Shown: positions 1 through 12,392, counted from the stretch's first letter. The stretch: DNA of 64,000 nucleotides from Utricularia gibba (GCA_002189035.1 CM007991.1:1-64000), one strand, 5' to 3'. Translations and numbers: made by a program. The notes: generated from the sequence alone by a model not told the origin.

Positions 1-967
1 CTAAACCCTAAACCCTAAACCCTAAACCCTAAACCCTAAACCCTAAACCCTAAACCCTAACCCTAAACCCTAAACCCTAAACCCTAACCTAAACCCTAAA
101 CCCTAAACCCTAAACCCTAAACCCTAAACCCTAAACCCTAAACCCTAAACCCTAAACCCTAAACCCTAAACCCTAAACCCTAAACCCTGAACCCTAAACC
201 CTAAACCCTAAACCCTGAACCCTAAACCCTAAACCTAAACCCTAAACCCTAAACCCTAAACCCTAAACCCTAAACCCTAAACCCTAAACCCTAAACCTAA
301 ACCCTAAACCCTAAACCCTAAACCTAAACCCTAAACCCTAAACCCTAAACCCTAAACCCTAAACCCTAAACCCTAAACCCTAAACCCTAAACCCTAAACC
401 CTAAACCCTAAACCCTAAACCCTGAACCCTAAACCCTAAACCCTAAACCCTGAACCCTAAACCCTGAAAACCCGAAACCCTGAACCCTAAACCCTAAACC
501 CTAAACCCTAAACCCTAAACCTAAACCCTAAACCCTAAACCCTAAACCCTAAACCCTAAAACCTAAACCCCCTAAACCCTAAACCCTAAACCCTAAACCC
601 TAAACCTAAACCCTAAACCCTAAAACCCTAAACCCTAAACCCTAAACCCTAAACCCTAAACCCTAAACCCTAAACCTAAACCCTAAACCTAAACCCTAAA
701 CCCTAAACCCTAAACCCTAAACCCTAACCCTACCCTAAACCCTAAACCCTAAACCCTAAACCCTGAACCCTAAACCCTAAACCCTAAACCCTGAACCCTA
801 AACCCTGAACCCTAAACCCTAAACCCTGAACCCTGAACCCTGAACCCTGAACCCTGAACCCTGAACCCTGAACCCTGAACCCTAAACCCTGAACCCTGAA
901 CCCTAAACCCTAAACCCTGAACCCTAAACCCTGAACCCTAAACCCTAAACCCTAAACCCTGAACCCT
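1..967. repeat. Telomere repeat array (CCCTAAA)n with CCCTGAA variants
   Basis: Near-continuous 7-base units CCCTAAA run from the first base, the C-rich strand orientation expected at a left chromosome end. Six-base units that lack one C (CCTAAA) and occasional longer or shorter units interrupt the array. CCCTGAA variants are rare in the outer half and dense from about 775 onward, with eight consecutive CCCTGAA units at 824-879. The array then dissolves into degenerate sequence (CCCTAGATCC) at about 967. This is the usual structure of a plant telomere with a degenerate proximal part. The true telomere length cannot be judged, because the assembly simply starts here. Confidence 0.98.
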
Positions 968-3075
968 AGATCCTATGAAATTCTAAACCCTAATACCGGA
1001 AATCCTAAACCCTAAGGCTTAAATGCTTGATTCTTTTTAGTGAACCGTTAATTCTAAATTGTTATATACTGTAGGGGTTAATGGCTGTGTCTTGGATCCG
1101 AAAGCGTAACCTGTTTTCTTCTGCTTAAATGGTGACATATGTGAATTCTAATGTACTCTGAAATAGGAATTCTGTAGCTTGAATAATCATTTTTAAATGC
1201 TTAATTCCAAGACTCTTAAACCTATACCGCAACCCCTAATGATATGTCTGACACGTGTTTATTAGAAATCTAACGACCTTTTATGATGACGCCTGCCTGC
1301 CATTATCTCCCCCTCATATCAATTACCGACATCAATTTAAATGTAAGATGGCAATGTTCTTTTTATAGTTCATTATAATTAGATGTTTTAAACCTCTACT
1401 TTGGTTGAAGAGATTTATGCTACTTCTTTCGTGCCCTAACAGACAATACGCAGGACTGTATAGTTTATATGCGTACTTGAGTTTCTTGAATTTGCGATTC
1501 ACAAGAAGGAGATATGACCTTGTTGAAAGATTATGATTATTGGGGCTTGGATCTATGATTGCGCCCGAATATTACACATGGGACAGGCATCATGATTAAG
1601 TCCGCAGCCCGATAGCTCTATGCATCATATGGTGCCGACGAGTCCAACATAGCTCAGTGTTTCACGGAGATTGGACATCTAATGGAATGGAAACAAAGAG
1701 AGAAGAACAGAAGGTTTTGAATGATTTTCTGTGTGTTGTGTAGGGCGCTTCCTATTTTCCGTGATGTTCACTTCTTATAAAAGCAGTGGAGATCTGATAT
1801 TTGAAGAGCAAGCACAGTGCACAGACATGGCTTTCCCTTGCGGAGGGCTGGTGTTGAACTTGTCAAGAAATGTGAAGTGTAATTTGTTGTGATTTATACA
1901 AATTGAAGGGTCGAATTTTAAATATTCTTGATCAATATAAATAACGGGAACTAGGGTAGTGTGATTTACCCTAGCGTTGGAAAGTTCCTTCTTTGAGCAT
2001 TCCAATCTGCTGCGGAGCCATTCTGTATAGGAAACGATGTCAAAATTGTTTTTGACTGGACGTTCCATTCGGATTTGATGTGTAAACAGACTGGTATATG
2101 AATAGTGAAACCCTTGACATTCAGCCAACTTTTGTGTAATTGTTTTGCTTCTACATTCAATACATTCTTAGAATCATGATATACCTGAGGGATCTAACAA
2201 TGTATACATTTTTTATTTAGTTGGGAAGAACATAACACTTAGTCTTGGATTCACGTACGTCGTACATTATTGTAAGGTGAGGCATTGAAATAAAAAGTAC
2301 CGTATCTTTTAGGTATCACTTTTCGCCTTCAAGTTCTTTGCATTCCCAATGTGGGTCCCCGCGGTAGAGACAATCATTGACCCATCAGGCTTGTTTCGAA
2401 CGGGGATACGTATCATTGGAGTATTCACACAAAAGAAAAAAGAAATAGGGATGATTGCTTTTCAGGATCACATATTTTCTATTACAGACGGCAAGTTGAA
2501 TTTAAAAAATAAAGTGTGAAGAAAATGCTAATTGCATCTGACTGTTTTTTTCAATCTCCTTTGCTTTCATTGCTCTGGGTCGAAGATTTCATTCAGGATC
2601 TAAGCTGCAGTAATCCGTCGTGCAAATCAAGTATATCTACGGTTTGCAAAAGTTGGTTTTGTTTTTAAGTTCACTCAAATATGAGACCGAAACCGACCTC
2701 ATGAAAAATTTGAGACAATTAAAATGGCTGCAAGCCCAAAGGTTTCGAGTTGCATGAGCATTAAAAACAAAAAAAAAAAACTGATACGATTGAACACCGT
2801 GTCTTCTTCTCTTGGATAATGTCATTGCCTCTCAAGCCAATTAAAACTTGTGGTTACAAAAAAAAAGTTATGAAATCAAAACTTGGGTGAGGAATGTCTT
2901 ATCATCAGAATAAGTAGCAACTTTTTCTTTCAATACCCATGGAATAAGGGGAGAAAGCGGTTATGGATAATCCAGATATGTGTACGGTCAGAAAGACATG
3001 ATTTAAGAAAACGGGTCTTGTAGTTCGCACAAACACACCTGATCTTCGATCCTTGTTGCCTTCCAGGTCAACAGA
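968..3075. other. Subtelomeric intergenic DNA, no gene recognised
   Basis: Just after the array there are a few degenerate telomere-like words (for example near 986-1015). The rest is unique-looking, AT-rich sequence. The open frames at 1775-2160 on the minus strand have no recognisable domain and overlap one another in different frames, so they are not called as genes. An ACACGTGT G-box-like word lies near 1251. No tandem satellite is obvious. Confidence 0.6.
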
Positions 3076-3348
3076 TCAGGAGTAGGAATAAGAACTGTCG
3101 CAAGCGACATCAATCTCCACCTCCCTCCGGTGGAAATTACGGTGACAGCCGCAGGCCGCGCAGTTTAGCCCCTCAGCGGTCCCATCTGCACCTCCTGCCA
3201 TGAATTCCCGACACCCGTCGACGGCGTATCCTCCGATACTCGCTGCGTGGTTTCTTTGGCATTCCGCGTACCTTACACACCGGAAAACACCTGCACTCGA
3301 ACTTCTCATATATCCTTCTCTTCTGATCACGATTTGCTTTATATTCAT
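3076..3348 (-). CDS. MIF: Mini zinc finger protein (MIF), ZF-HD dimerisation domain without homeodomain
   Basis: Single-exon gene of 90 residues starting at an ATG. The N-terminal [11 protein letters not shown] is followed by [20 protein letters not shown] (about residues 26-45), then GCREFMAG and [17 protein letters not shown]. The Cys/His spacing is that of the ZF-HD zinc finger. Nothing follows the finger except a short Ser/Tyr-rich tail, so the homeodomain is absent, which defines the MIF class. By family knowledge, MIFs dimerise with ZF-HD proteins (and sometimes partner other factors), keep them from DNA, and affect hormone responses and floral meristem termination. A TATA box sits about 140 bp upstream. 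This is the first convincing gene, only about 2.1 kb from the telomere. The length is normal for the family and no frame defect is seen. Confidence 0.93.
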   Translation of the reverse strand: MNIKQIVIRREGYMRSSSAGVFRCVRYAECQRNHAASIGGYAVDGCREFMAGGADGTAEGLNCAACGCHRNFHRREVEIDVACDSSYSYS

Positions 3349-5893
3349 ATCTCAGAACTGAAGGAAAAATTCAATGAAAAAAATGTTCACATTACAAAGG
3401 GTGAATATGAGAAGAAGAAGAAGAATAAGAAGGGAAGATGTTTAAAGTGGTGGTGGATAGTAACATAACCCTAGCAAGAGGCCCTATTTATAATATGAAG
3501 TACGACAAGACTCCCCTTCCACTTCCCAGTACAGTCTCCTCTATTTGGCACATGACAGGAACAATGCCCCACTATAAGAAAAGGACATCAGCTTTCTTTA
3601 GCGGTTATTGTTGTTATTGTTTATTTGCAATAAAAAGCTTAAAGCAGTAATAAAAGAAGAAGAATGCAGTTATAAATAATAAAGGTTTAATGAAGCTTCT
3701 CGTATCTATGTTTTATGTTACTTCCGAAAACATGCTACTTGCTAAAAATCGCTAGTTGAGACAATAAATAAGGCATGAGGGACCACAAAAGGCTGGCTTT
3801 ACCGTGAGTTTTGATGTTCTTGTATCATTGTGATTGTGATCTACTCTCATATCGCAGGCTATGCAGCGAAAGACAAGTTGAAGAAAATAGACGAGCCGCC
3901 TACCGCGAAGCCCCAGTCCTCAACCTCCAAGGTCCACCATTAGATAATGCATCCCATGTGACTGAAGACGTAGACGCCCTCAAAACCAACAAAGATGGCG
4001 CCTCCTGCCTCCATGAATCACATCGCGTGCTGGCTGTGGATGATAGCGCGAATATATATATATCCTTTCTTCTAATCCAACCAGACTAAGGAGTCCACCT
4101 ATTCCTGTTTACATTGTCTATGGATTGAAACACAGACAAGTTGGTTGGTTTAGGAATTAGGATTTGCAATCCCTCCTCTTTCTCATCTAAGTTGACCAAC
4201 TGCAAGAAGACAAGTTCCGCCTTAGTTAAATCCCACGAGACTCAATCAGGAAGATTGGGGCACAAGTAGAACCTGCATAAAATAAAAATAATGAGGAGGT
4301 GTATCATCAGGAACAAAGAGTACCAGATGAGGAGCTTAAAGTACAGATGCAACAAGGTACAAGGGATTAGTTTAGTGAGATTAGAATCTTTTGTTAACTC
4401 CAATTTGTAAGGTTGATGGAGTCTCCAGATAAGGTGGGATCTTCTGGGTACATCAGTCGACAATTTGTTTTTCACCAACCGCGCCCATAACTACCGGCAT
4501 AATGTCGTGTGTTCTGTTCTTGTTGTGTTTTTTTTTTTAATCAGTAGTGTTCTGTTCTTCTTTTTTTTTTTTTGTCGTCAATGTGAACTATGGTCCAAAT
4601 AAATAAGTTTAGTGGGCCGTCTAAAAGACCTTCTTAATTTTTAAGCACATGCACATTAATTTCAGCGGTATGGTTGTATAGCACGTGGTGTGACGGCCAC
4701 ATCCCCCTGCTGAAATTGTCAAGAGTTCATCAAACAAAAAGTACATCATTGCTGAACTCAGCAACGTCTACTTTTTTAAGGCCCAAACTATTTGCACCTG
4801 TGTAATTCAACTATGTAGTTTGTATTACTAGTAGCAGTTGATAATCTAATCATGAATTGGAACAAAAGATGGTTTACCTCGTTTTAGTTGCAACTCGTTC
4901 TCATCGCCAACGTCAGCAATAGCAACTTGGATGCATGTATTTGAGACATATTGAATAAGTGAAAGGAGAAAAGCCTTGCATCCGTTCTATCCTACGATAA
5001 ATGAATACGTAAGATTGTAGTTGTATTATGCATCTCGTTTCTTCTTTTTTTTGTGCTTATTCTGAAGCGAACACGTTATCATTCATGATCGCGTTATTTT
5101 ATTCGCCATTCAACGGGAAAAATAAGTAGATGGGTCTTGAAGAACATGGGTTCCCATGACCTACGCGTGCCTGCCAGCTTTCGATGCGTTATCATGAACA
5201 ATTTATTATCCTCTTAATTGCTTAAAATGTATATCCGGATTTTTTTCATGAACACAATGATTTCACCTACAAAAGATTTTACTACATTGCATTATAGTAC
5301 AGCTTGATAGGTCAACCCATCCTCATATGGACTTTCAGGGAAATTAAAAACCAAATTGGACAACCCACAAAATTTTGATTCTTTTTTATGTTTCGTAGAT
5401 GGCTAGTAACGTATTTTATTTATTATTGTCAAAATTGTGTATAGTGTATAAGTCTGTGTTTGCCGTCTGCAATGCAGATCACTTGTACAATTAATTCATC
5501 TGAATAATGATGCAATTAATTACTGATTATTGTTATTACTATCTGTCATATTAATAATCCTTTCCGGTAGGCAATATTACCTCTAAACATTACAGCGATA
5601 TATATGGCTGATTATTCACACTACATATTATTCTTTCAAGGGAATCAAAAAACGTAATTTCGAGAATAAAACATTCACATGACTTGTTCCGCAATTTGAA
5701 ACTCAAACCATGGAATAAGATTTTTTTACCTCCCAAGAGCGAGAGTGGGGGAAATGAAGGTAACCTCAAAAAGGACAACACTACAGACTCCACGCAATTC
5801 ATAGTAACTCCTACTCACGAAATGAATTTACATGATCTTCGTGGTATCGTCCTATCCAATTCTCCATGCCGTGAGAACAAATACTCATTCAGG
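3349..5893. other. Intergenic region between MIF and the MYB pseudogene
   Basis: Apart from the MIF TATA box, nothing is assignable. It contains poly-T runs near 4528 and 4560, a short ATATATAT run near 4052, and AT-rich stretches at 5220-5600. The frame at 3811-4089 has no recognisable domain. A possible splice acceptor at about 3858 is followed by a short Lys/Pro-rich open tail ending at a stop near 3943; it matches no family I know and is not called. Confidence 0.5.
3485..3492 (-). promoter_or_regulatory. TATA box of the MIF gene
   Basis: The minus strand reads TATAAATAGGGCC here, a canonical plant TATA element, placed about 140 bp upstream of the MIF start codon at 3348. The spacing would give a 5' UTR of roughly 100 bases. 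Confidence 0.6.
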
Positions 5894-6312
5894 CTATCCA
5901 TATATGTCAATGAAGCCGCCCACATCCCCCATCTTTGGCGCATCATCAAGAAGCAGCCATTCCTCCAACAAGGTGATGGCCGGTAGCAAATGAGAGATGT
6001 TGTCAGCGCTGCAGGCATAGGTAGCAGGACTTGGCTTGGGTTTCCAAAAGCCAAATGCGGGAAATTCTTCGCCTTCGCCATGGTTGAGGGAAAAAGCCTC
6101 GCAGAGGGCATTTTTGGCCATTTGAAGGTCTGCTTGAAGCTTGCTTTCCCACTGGCCTCTACGTATTACTTGTTTAAAAGATTCGGATGCCTCTTTTTGG
6201 ATCCCCATCATCATCTTGCTGCTTTCCGAGCTTTTTCTTCAGATGTGTGTTCCAATAGTTATTGATGTCGTTGTCGGTTCTTTGAGGGAGGTAAGAAGCT
6301 AGGGCTACCCAT
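5894..6312 (-). pseudogene. R2R3-MYB pseudogene fragment, 3' half (R3 repeat and C-terminus), subgroup 1 type
   Basis: The minus strand opens after an acceptor-like CGCAG with a segment reading [20 protein letters not shown] then [12 protein letters not shown]. This is the second half of a MYB R3 repeat and starts exactly where exon 3 of R2R3-MYB genes starts. After a one-base frame change at an A5 run (plus-strand T5, 6194-6198) it continues with RRGQWESKLQADLQMAKNAL and YACSADNISHLL. From family knowledge, this C-terminal layout belongs to subgroup-1 MYBs (MYB30/60/94/96 group). Exon 2 and an upstream exon 1 are not found on this strand. Exon 1 of the same kind of gene lies about 190 bp away on the opposite strand. 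The frame change alone could be a sequencing error; the split orientation could not. Confidence 0.85.
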
Positions 6313-6500
6313 CTGCGTACACAAATATTTTCCATTGAAAAAAACAAATCTGCGTATGCAAATGTAATAAAACTATTAATGAGAATGGTGAGTCTTGTTT
6401 CCCACACGCATCATAATATCTTGATTCATTTCGCTGACCGATTCCTTTTATGCTGCTCGACTTTTTTTTTCTTGTTACGATTCATTCAGCATAGTGTGTG

Positions 6501-6642
6501 ATGGCACCGATGGGAAGAGTACGAGGTCTGATTAAAGTGGAGTCGAAGAAAGGACCTTGGACTCCGGAAGAAGATATCGTCCTTGTGTCTTACGTTCAGG
6601 AACACGGCCCTGGAAATTGTAGGGCTGTTCGAAGGAATACAG
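6501..6642 (+). pseudogene. R2R3-MYB pseudogene fragment, exon 1 (R2 start), opposite strand
   Basis: The ATG at 6501 (or 6510, matching the usual MGR start) opens [20 protein letters not shown], the start of a MYB R2 repeat, and ends at CAG/GTAATC, exactly where exon 1 of R2R3-MYB genes ends. Two substitutions mark decay: the second conserved Trp of R2 is Cys in HGPGNCRAV, and the following Pro is Arg. No exon 2 (the usual SCRLRWxNYLRP segment) follows on this strand. With the minus-strand R3 fragment at 5894-6312 it forms a head-to-head pair of complementary halves. It could be an inversion inside one gene with loss of exon 2, or a deleted inverted duplication. Function as a MYB is very unlikely. 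Confidence 0.85.
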
Positions 6643-9374
6643 GTAATCAGCAGACGAATGAAATATGCGTTCATATCTATCTAATGTGCGCTCTTACCTG
6701 CTGCCTGGCTAGTGGGTGAAAGGAAAAGTAAAAAGGTACTGAGGGAGGGAGGGGCTCGATTTGTTGTTTTATTCGGAGGCTAAAATCCACTTTTTTATTT
6801 GTACCTAACATTTAGCCATTAATAATCTCAATATTGCTCTTAAAAAAAAAAAAAAGCGGCCTCCAACTAAGCTAGGAGGCTAGGTCACGTGGTCGAACAA
6901 GGGTAGGTTCCGTAATTCATGCTAACTCATCATAAAACCACAATAATATAAAAACATTAATATAAAAAACCCGATACCGTGTCTCTCCGACCACGGTAGG
7001 ATTAGGTATTTCTTAATTACAGAACTTCCCAATTACGCAAATTCTCACAAAGACTTTTTGTCGTTTGTCTTAAGCGCCTCAACTCCTCGCGTTGCATTCA
7101 GCACTTTTCCAAGGTACTTCTCGTATCATTTATCAGCCGTGTCAGGAAGAAATTGTCTTCCAAGTCTCCCTGAACCTAGAAAAATATTCGAGGTTAATAA
7201 ATCTAGGATTTGAATCCACTACCAATAAATTCCGCTTTTGAATATGGAATCTGCACGGTTCAAAATTCATTCTGAATTGCATTAAAAAACGCCGCGTTTG
7301 TTAAATATTCACTACATATTGCCAGAGTGCAATCTTGAACAACGATGGCAGAGATACGGAGAACTGGCGTCGGACTGCGCTTCGGACCTTTGGAAATGAT
7401 GCAATACACTAGATATCTCGGGATAATTTAGAAATTTAACAATCTTTTCATAACATCTATAATATATTTTTTATGTTAATATATAAAAAAAAGGTAACAG
7501 TGATCAGATTTAGAAATGATCCAGAAAATTGGATTCCTAACATAATTGTTTCATGGCAAAACTAGGGCAAAATGCCGAGTTCTATGTTTTCAAGAAAACA
7601 AATAAATGCTTTTGGTCCCGGTCGGATTTGATCTCAGTTTTTTGTGGTAAGTACCTTTTCTTTAAAAAAAAATTATTTATTCTCGACACTGTCGGTTGGA
7701 TATATATTCAATTACCATTTAAAAATGAAATAATAAAATACTCCCGATGGCTTTTCCATAGCGTTCTTCTAATGAATTTGCAAATGCCACTTGTGATCGT
7801 GTGTATGCAAAACTACATGTCTAATGGTTGGCGCTTGGCAGGTTCATGAATCAAAGAACCCTCGCCCAGATGGCGAAATCAACACATATCTTCATCAACT
7901 TTGATTCCAGACAATTTCGTGGAATCATAGGTTTTTTATGAATCCAAGAATCCCTCGCCCTAAGTTAAAGCCGAAACAGCCCTGATTTGATCCACGCCCA
8001 TTAGAACTCCATGTTTTGAAAAGAGAACTAAGGCTTCAGCTTTCCAGTTTACAAACATCGGATGATTCCATACAAGAATGGCTTGGTCATTTGTAATCAT
8101 ACTTTATTTTGTTTTATAATATTTTATTATAATTAAACATGTGAGATTGAAACATGTCTACAAACACAATACGATATACATCCTTTTATGCATAGATTAA
8201 CTAATTTACATGAAAATATGAGAAAAATATTTTTAAAAATTTCAATGTTTATCATTTGATAAAATTAATTTTCATTCTTTAATATAAATTACGTATTTCG
8301 TGCCTATTGGCAAAATTGATATCCAACATTTTATTTATATAACATCATTAATTCTTAAAATTTGATGTATCAACATAATTAATTCACAATTTTTATATTT
8401 TAAATTTTTTATCTCTAATTATTTGAACAACGAGCGTACTAATTAAGGATTCATTGTGCCAAAATAGTAAATATTAAATTATTTGAATTAAATTTTCTAA
8501 ATAATGAGAATCAATTTGAAATATTATGAATTAATTATACTAAATTTTTAAATAATGAGAATAATTTTTGTAAATTTCATAAATAGTAGATATCAATAAG
8601 GACGACAGCCCATATTTTTATAGACATGCAGCAAGCATAAAGTTAGAAAAATCCCCATCGTTCGCGCGTGTCGAACTTAATGCATGGACACGGGATAGGC
8701 CCACTTCCATTAGCTGAAACCTGCAAGGGCTTGATAGAGAAGACCACCTTCTCAGTCAAATCGATTCGTGTAAGTAATATTTCGTCAAATAATATGTTCC
8801 TTTTCTTCCGAGCGCTGTTACGAGCAGATTTATTATAACGAAAGCATATTGTATTTTCAACTATCTTGAAGCGTTTCTTTTTCAGAACCCATCTCGTTTG
8901 GTGCACATACTTTATTTCATTTTCTTTTAAAACCTCAGGGTTGAAAATCTGTTCATCAATGAGTCCTACTTCAGGCCAAATCAACTATGTAACAAAATTG
9001 GGCTCACAGTTAACGGGATTGTCCAGTTTAAGTTGTTTCCTTGAGGAGCACGGTTGCAGCCAAAGAGTGACGGCTGAGCTCGAGACACAAGTCCAAACAG
9101 TAATACCACAGGCCACAAGATCTCCCCTGGCCCAACCTACTGTATATGTTTACAAAACATATGGGCTGATCCAAGTGAATTTTTCTGAGATTTGCCTGAT
9201 TAATTTCTCACCCTAAATAGCCCAAAAGACTGCCATGGTGAACTGATATCTTCTCCTGCCGCTTCTGTGACAGTGATACTGCTCCCTTTCTCTACCGGCG
9301 TCAATTCATGATGACGCTACAAGTGCTTCCCTGTTGTAGGAAGACAAGCTGGTGAGAATTGTATTATTGGACTG
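6643..9374. other. Intergenic region with a strongly AT-rich block
   Basis: No gene is recognised. Positions 8100-8620 are extremely AT-rich and contain an imperfect direct repeat ending in AAATAATGAGAAT (about 8498-8511 and 8549-8562). No terminal inverted repeats or target duplications were found that would make it a MITE. Open frames at 7553-7849 and on both strands at 8643-9216 have no domain. The last 130 bases before 9375 are probably the tRNase Z 5' UTR. Confidence 0.5.
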
Positions 9375-11242
9375 ATGGACACATTGAAGGGCGGTGATCA
9401 GAATTCCCATGAATCTACAGATGGGAAGTTAGAAAAACATAGGAAGAAGAAGAAGAAGGCGAATGCTACAGAGGGAGCACTGACGCTAGAAGGCTACTCA
9501 ATTTGCGGGTTGTCGATTGCAGGGCAAGAGACCTGCGTGATCTTGCCCAATCTGAAATTGGCATTTGATATCGGCAAGTGTCCTCAACGAGCCGTTTCCC
9601 AGCAGTTCCTCTTCATATCACATGGCCATATGGACCACATTGTAACGTCTTTCTTTCCGTTCTCATGAATCATTATGAGTATGATCAGATACATCACTCA
9701 TCCTCGTACAGTATGTGGTACTTTTTTCAGTGCAGTCGCGTGCAAGGGTCATTACACATGCTTTTCGATACATCACCCTTGTACACAATTTGGGATCTTT
9801 TTTTTTTCAGGGAGGGCTGCCCATGTATGTTGCGACGCGTGGATTATGTAAGATGGTGCCCCCAAGTGTTTTTGTGCCAAAGACCATAAAAGGCAGTGTG
9901 GAGAAGATTTTTGAAGCACACAGAGCAATGGACCAGTCTGAGTTGAATCATACTCTTATTGGTCTAGATGCAGGTATTGAAGTATTCAATCTGTGACGGT
10001 GTACTTTTCGTGGCCAAGATCTTTCCAAGGGCTTATATTAGTGATGTTTTACAGGCGAAGAGTTCTATATAAGAAGAGACATTAAAGTGAAAGCATTCAG
10101 AACATATCACACCATTCCTAGCCAGGTTATCAATCAAGATAAAATTTTCTTTTTTTTCTTAATTTATTTGCTGTGTTTTCTGAAGAGAATTGATTCTCAC
10201 ATGTTTGGTCTTATGTTTACTTAGGGTTATATAATTTATTCAGTGAAACAGAAACTCAAACCAGTTTATTCGATGTTACCTGAAACTGATATAAAATCCA
10301 TGAGGTTATCAGGCGTTGAGGTTTGTCTCAATCTCACTGAAATTTTAGCTTTTGGTGTAGCGGTTAAATGTTTTACAAAGTCGATAATTTTCACTGGTAC
10401 CTGATCAGCCAGCTTGTAAAAAGATAAAACGTTTGTGCTGGTTCTTTTTTGTAAATCAATTAGAAAGTCGATTTTCCTTAAGTATAAAGTTAGTTTCATG
10501 TGAGGTTTAACAAAAAAAACAGTCATCGTCTAAAATGTTCTTGAATTTTCGATATTTATTTATAGGTCACAGATACGCAAGTGTCACCCGAAGTTGCATT
10601 TACTGGGGACACCATGTCAGACTTCATCACTGATCCAAATAACGCTGACGTTTTAAGGGCAAAGATTCTCATCATGGAGGTACGAATCGTAAGAACAACA
10701 GTAACTTTCAACCTCCAAGTCACCTGCAATGTCAAATTGTCATCGTAGACAATCTTGAAAATGTTGAAACCTTTGGTTGTTTCTTGTTATGGAACAAATT
10801 TGTGCGCGATTTCGGTTTAGGGTGAAATGAAACCTCCCCTCATTATCTGATGTAGAGCACGTTTATTGATGATTGTTGCACTGTTGAGGATGCACGAGAA
10901 TATGGGCACACACATTTATCCGAGGTAAAATTTTCAAATGTGCGTCAACACTGCGTTCCTCTGTTTCCCTGATTCTGCAGTTGTCCACTGTATTTGCATG
11001 AGCAGATCATCAAGTATGCTGACAGATTTCAGAACAAAGCAATTGTTCTCATCCACTTTTCAGCTCGATATGACATACATGTAAGTGTCATTTTTCATTT
11101 AACGGTACTGTTATCTTTGTGAAATACTGCTCTTTTATGAAATATGTGGGCGGCTATTCATCATCAGACCATTGAGAAAGCTATCACGACACTGCCGCTT
11201 CCCCTTGCGGGACGAGTTTTTGCTCTAACTAATGGCTTCTGA
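9375..11242 (+). CDS. TRZ1: Short-form tRNase Z (ribonuclease Z), cytosolic/nuclear TRZ1-like
   Basis: Eight exons: 9375-9641, 9811-9973, 10055-10125, 10225-10320, 10566-10679, 10856-10924, 11006-11080 and 11168-11242. All junctions are GT-AG and the sum is 930 bases (309 residues), in frame. The product removes the 3' trailer from pre-tRNA so CCA can be added. The metallo-beta-lactamase motif is split by intron 1: FISHGHMDHI ends exon 1 and GGLPMYVATRG opens exon 2 (HxHxDH zinc site). Later zinc-site segments are YHTIPSQGY, AFTGDT and IHFSARYD, and the protein ends RVFALTNGF. A Lys-rich stretch (residues about 22-32) precedes the domain and might act as a nuclear signal. The absence of a longer N-terminal extension argues against the chloroplast or mitochondrial long forms. 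Length is slightly above the 280 residues of Arabidopsis TRZ1. Frame and catalytic residues are intact. Confidence 0.94.
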
Positions 11243-12146
11243 AGAGTATGAAGCTGAGAGAAGATGGCGAGACGTCGGATTAGTTGTTTTATGGATAGAT
11301 GGGATTCCCCACAACAAAATGTGAAGTACCATGATAGACTTTGTTTCTTTATATGAATGCTGTAACTTTATATCTCACGGGTGGATTCTTACTTAGGGTG
11401 CGACACACCATGAAACTTCCGATCAGCGAAGACTTTTGTTTCAATCTTGGATTTCCTCGGCGACATATTTCTATATAAAGCATTCATAGAGGCTGGACGT
11501 TGACTCTAGGAATGGTATTTCATTTCAATATAAGTAGAACCCGATTTTTGTTCTTACAAAAAAAAGACGCTTGGGAGGTTTACTCCTTGATTTAGATTAT
11601 GCGTACAATTAATTTTACTTTTAATTGCACTGATCAAGAAAAAATTACTTTAATTGGAAATTTATCTGTCGCAGCTCACTAATTAGACGCCTTGTATGGT
11701 AATGTGCAAGGTGGAAGTTGGGAACGTTTGGGCGCCTTTTGATCGCGTTGATTGCTTTTAAACATTAAGCTGACATTGAAGGCATGGTAAGGGAACGGGG
11801 AAACTGCCACAATTAAAAAAAAAAAAAATTATGGCAGATAACGTACTCCCGTATTACCAAGTTTACAGGTACATACACATAAACCGCTATACTTGTAGCG
11901 TGTGAAGGCTGAAATATCCAGGATTGTTTAAATTGTACTGAGCACGAAAAAGAGCACGCCATACATTATGAGTAACAACATGTCGATACAATATTGAAGG
12001 CGTGGTATGTAAATATTAAATAAATAAAATAATATATTTAAAGAAGTGGAAAATAAGACTCCACTTCATTCCCGAGGAAAATGAGATGAAAGAAGTGGGA
12101 AGACTCTATGTTTCCTCATTTCCATCTCCGTTGATTTTAATCGGCA
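11243..12146. other. Intergenic, includes the tRNase Z 3' UTR
   Basis: The first few hundred bases probably carry the tRNase Z 3' UTR. A poly-A run lies near 11815-11828. No other gene or repeat is recognised. Confidence 0.5.
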
Positions 12147-12147
12147 G

Positions 12148-12392
12148 TGGAGGGAGATTTGTTGTCAACTGATGAAGAAATAGACTCCGTTTCGAATCCA
12201 CAGGAAGAGGAATCACTTGAAGACGAAGAACATAAGATGTATACGCGAGTTTCTCAAACTCAAGCCAAAGAGAAGAATGGGGACTCTGCTGGGTTTAGTC
12301 TGCTGGTACTGGGCTCATGCCAGTTCAAATCTCTCAGCAAGAAGCCCGTCCAAGTTACAGGCCCAACTCAAGAAGATTGGCCCAAGTGTATG
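12148..12392 (+). other. Possible 5' exon of the dynein light chain gene
   Basis: An open frame rich in acidic residues begins after a CAG at 12147 and ends at a strong donor (ATG/GTAAGT, GT at 12393) in phase 0. The first in-frame ATG is at 12237. The Copia element starts 81 bp downstream, and dynein light chain coding sequence follows the element on the same strand. That would place the element inside an intron. The peptide itself has no recognised domain and the joining acceptor was not identified, so this link is inference. Confidence 0.25.

Noticed and set aside
1775-2160. Overlapping minus-strand open frames in subtelomeric DNA
   Set aside because: They overlap in different frames, show no domain and have no splice logic.
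8643-9216. Open frames on both strands upstream of tRNase Z
   Set aside because: No recognisable domain; the two strands overlap, and the region is probably promoter and 5' UTR.
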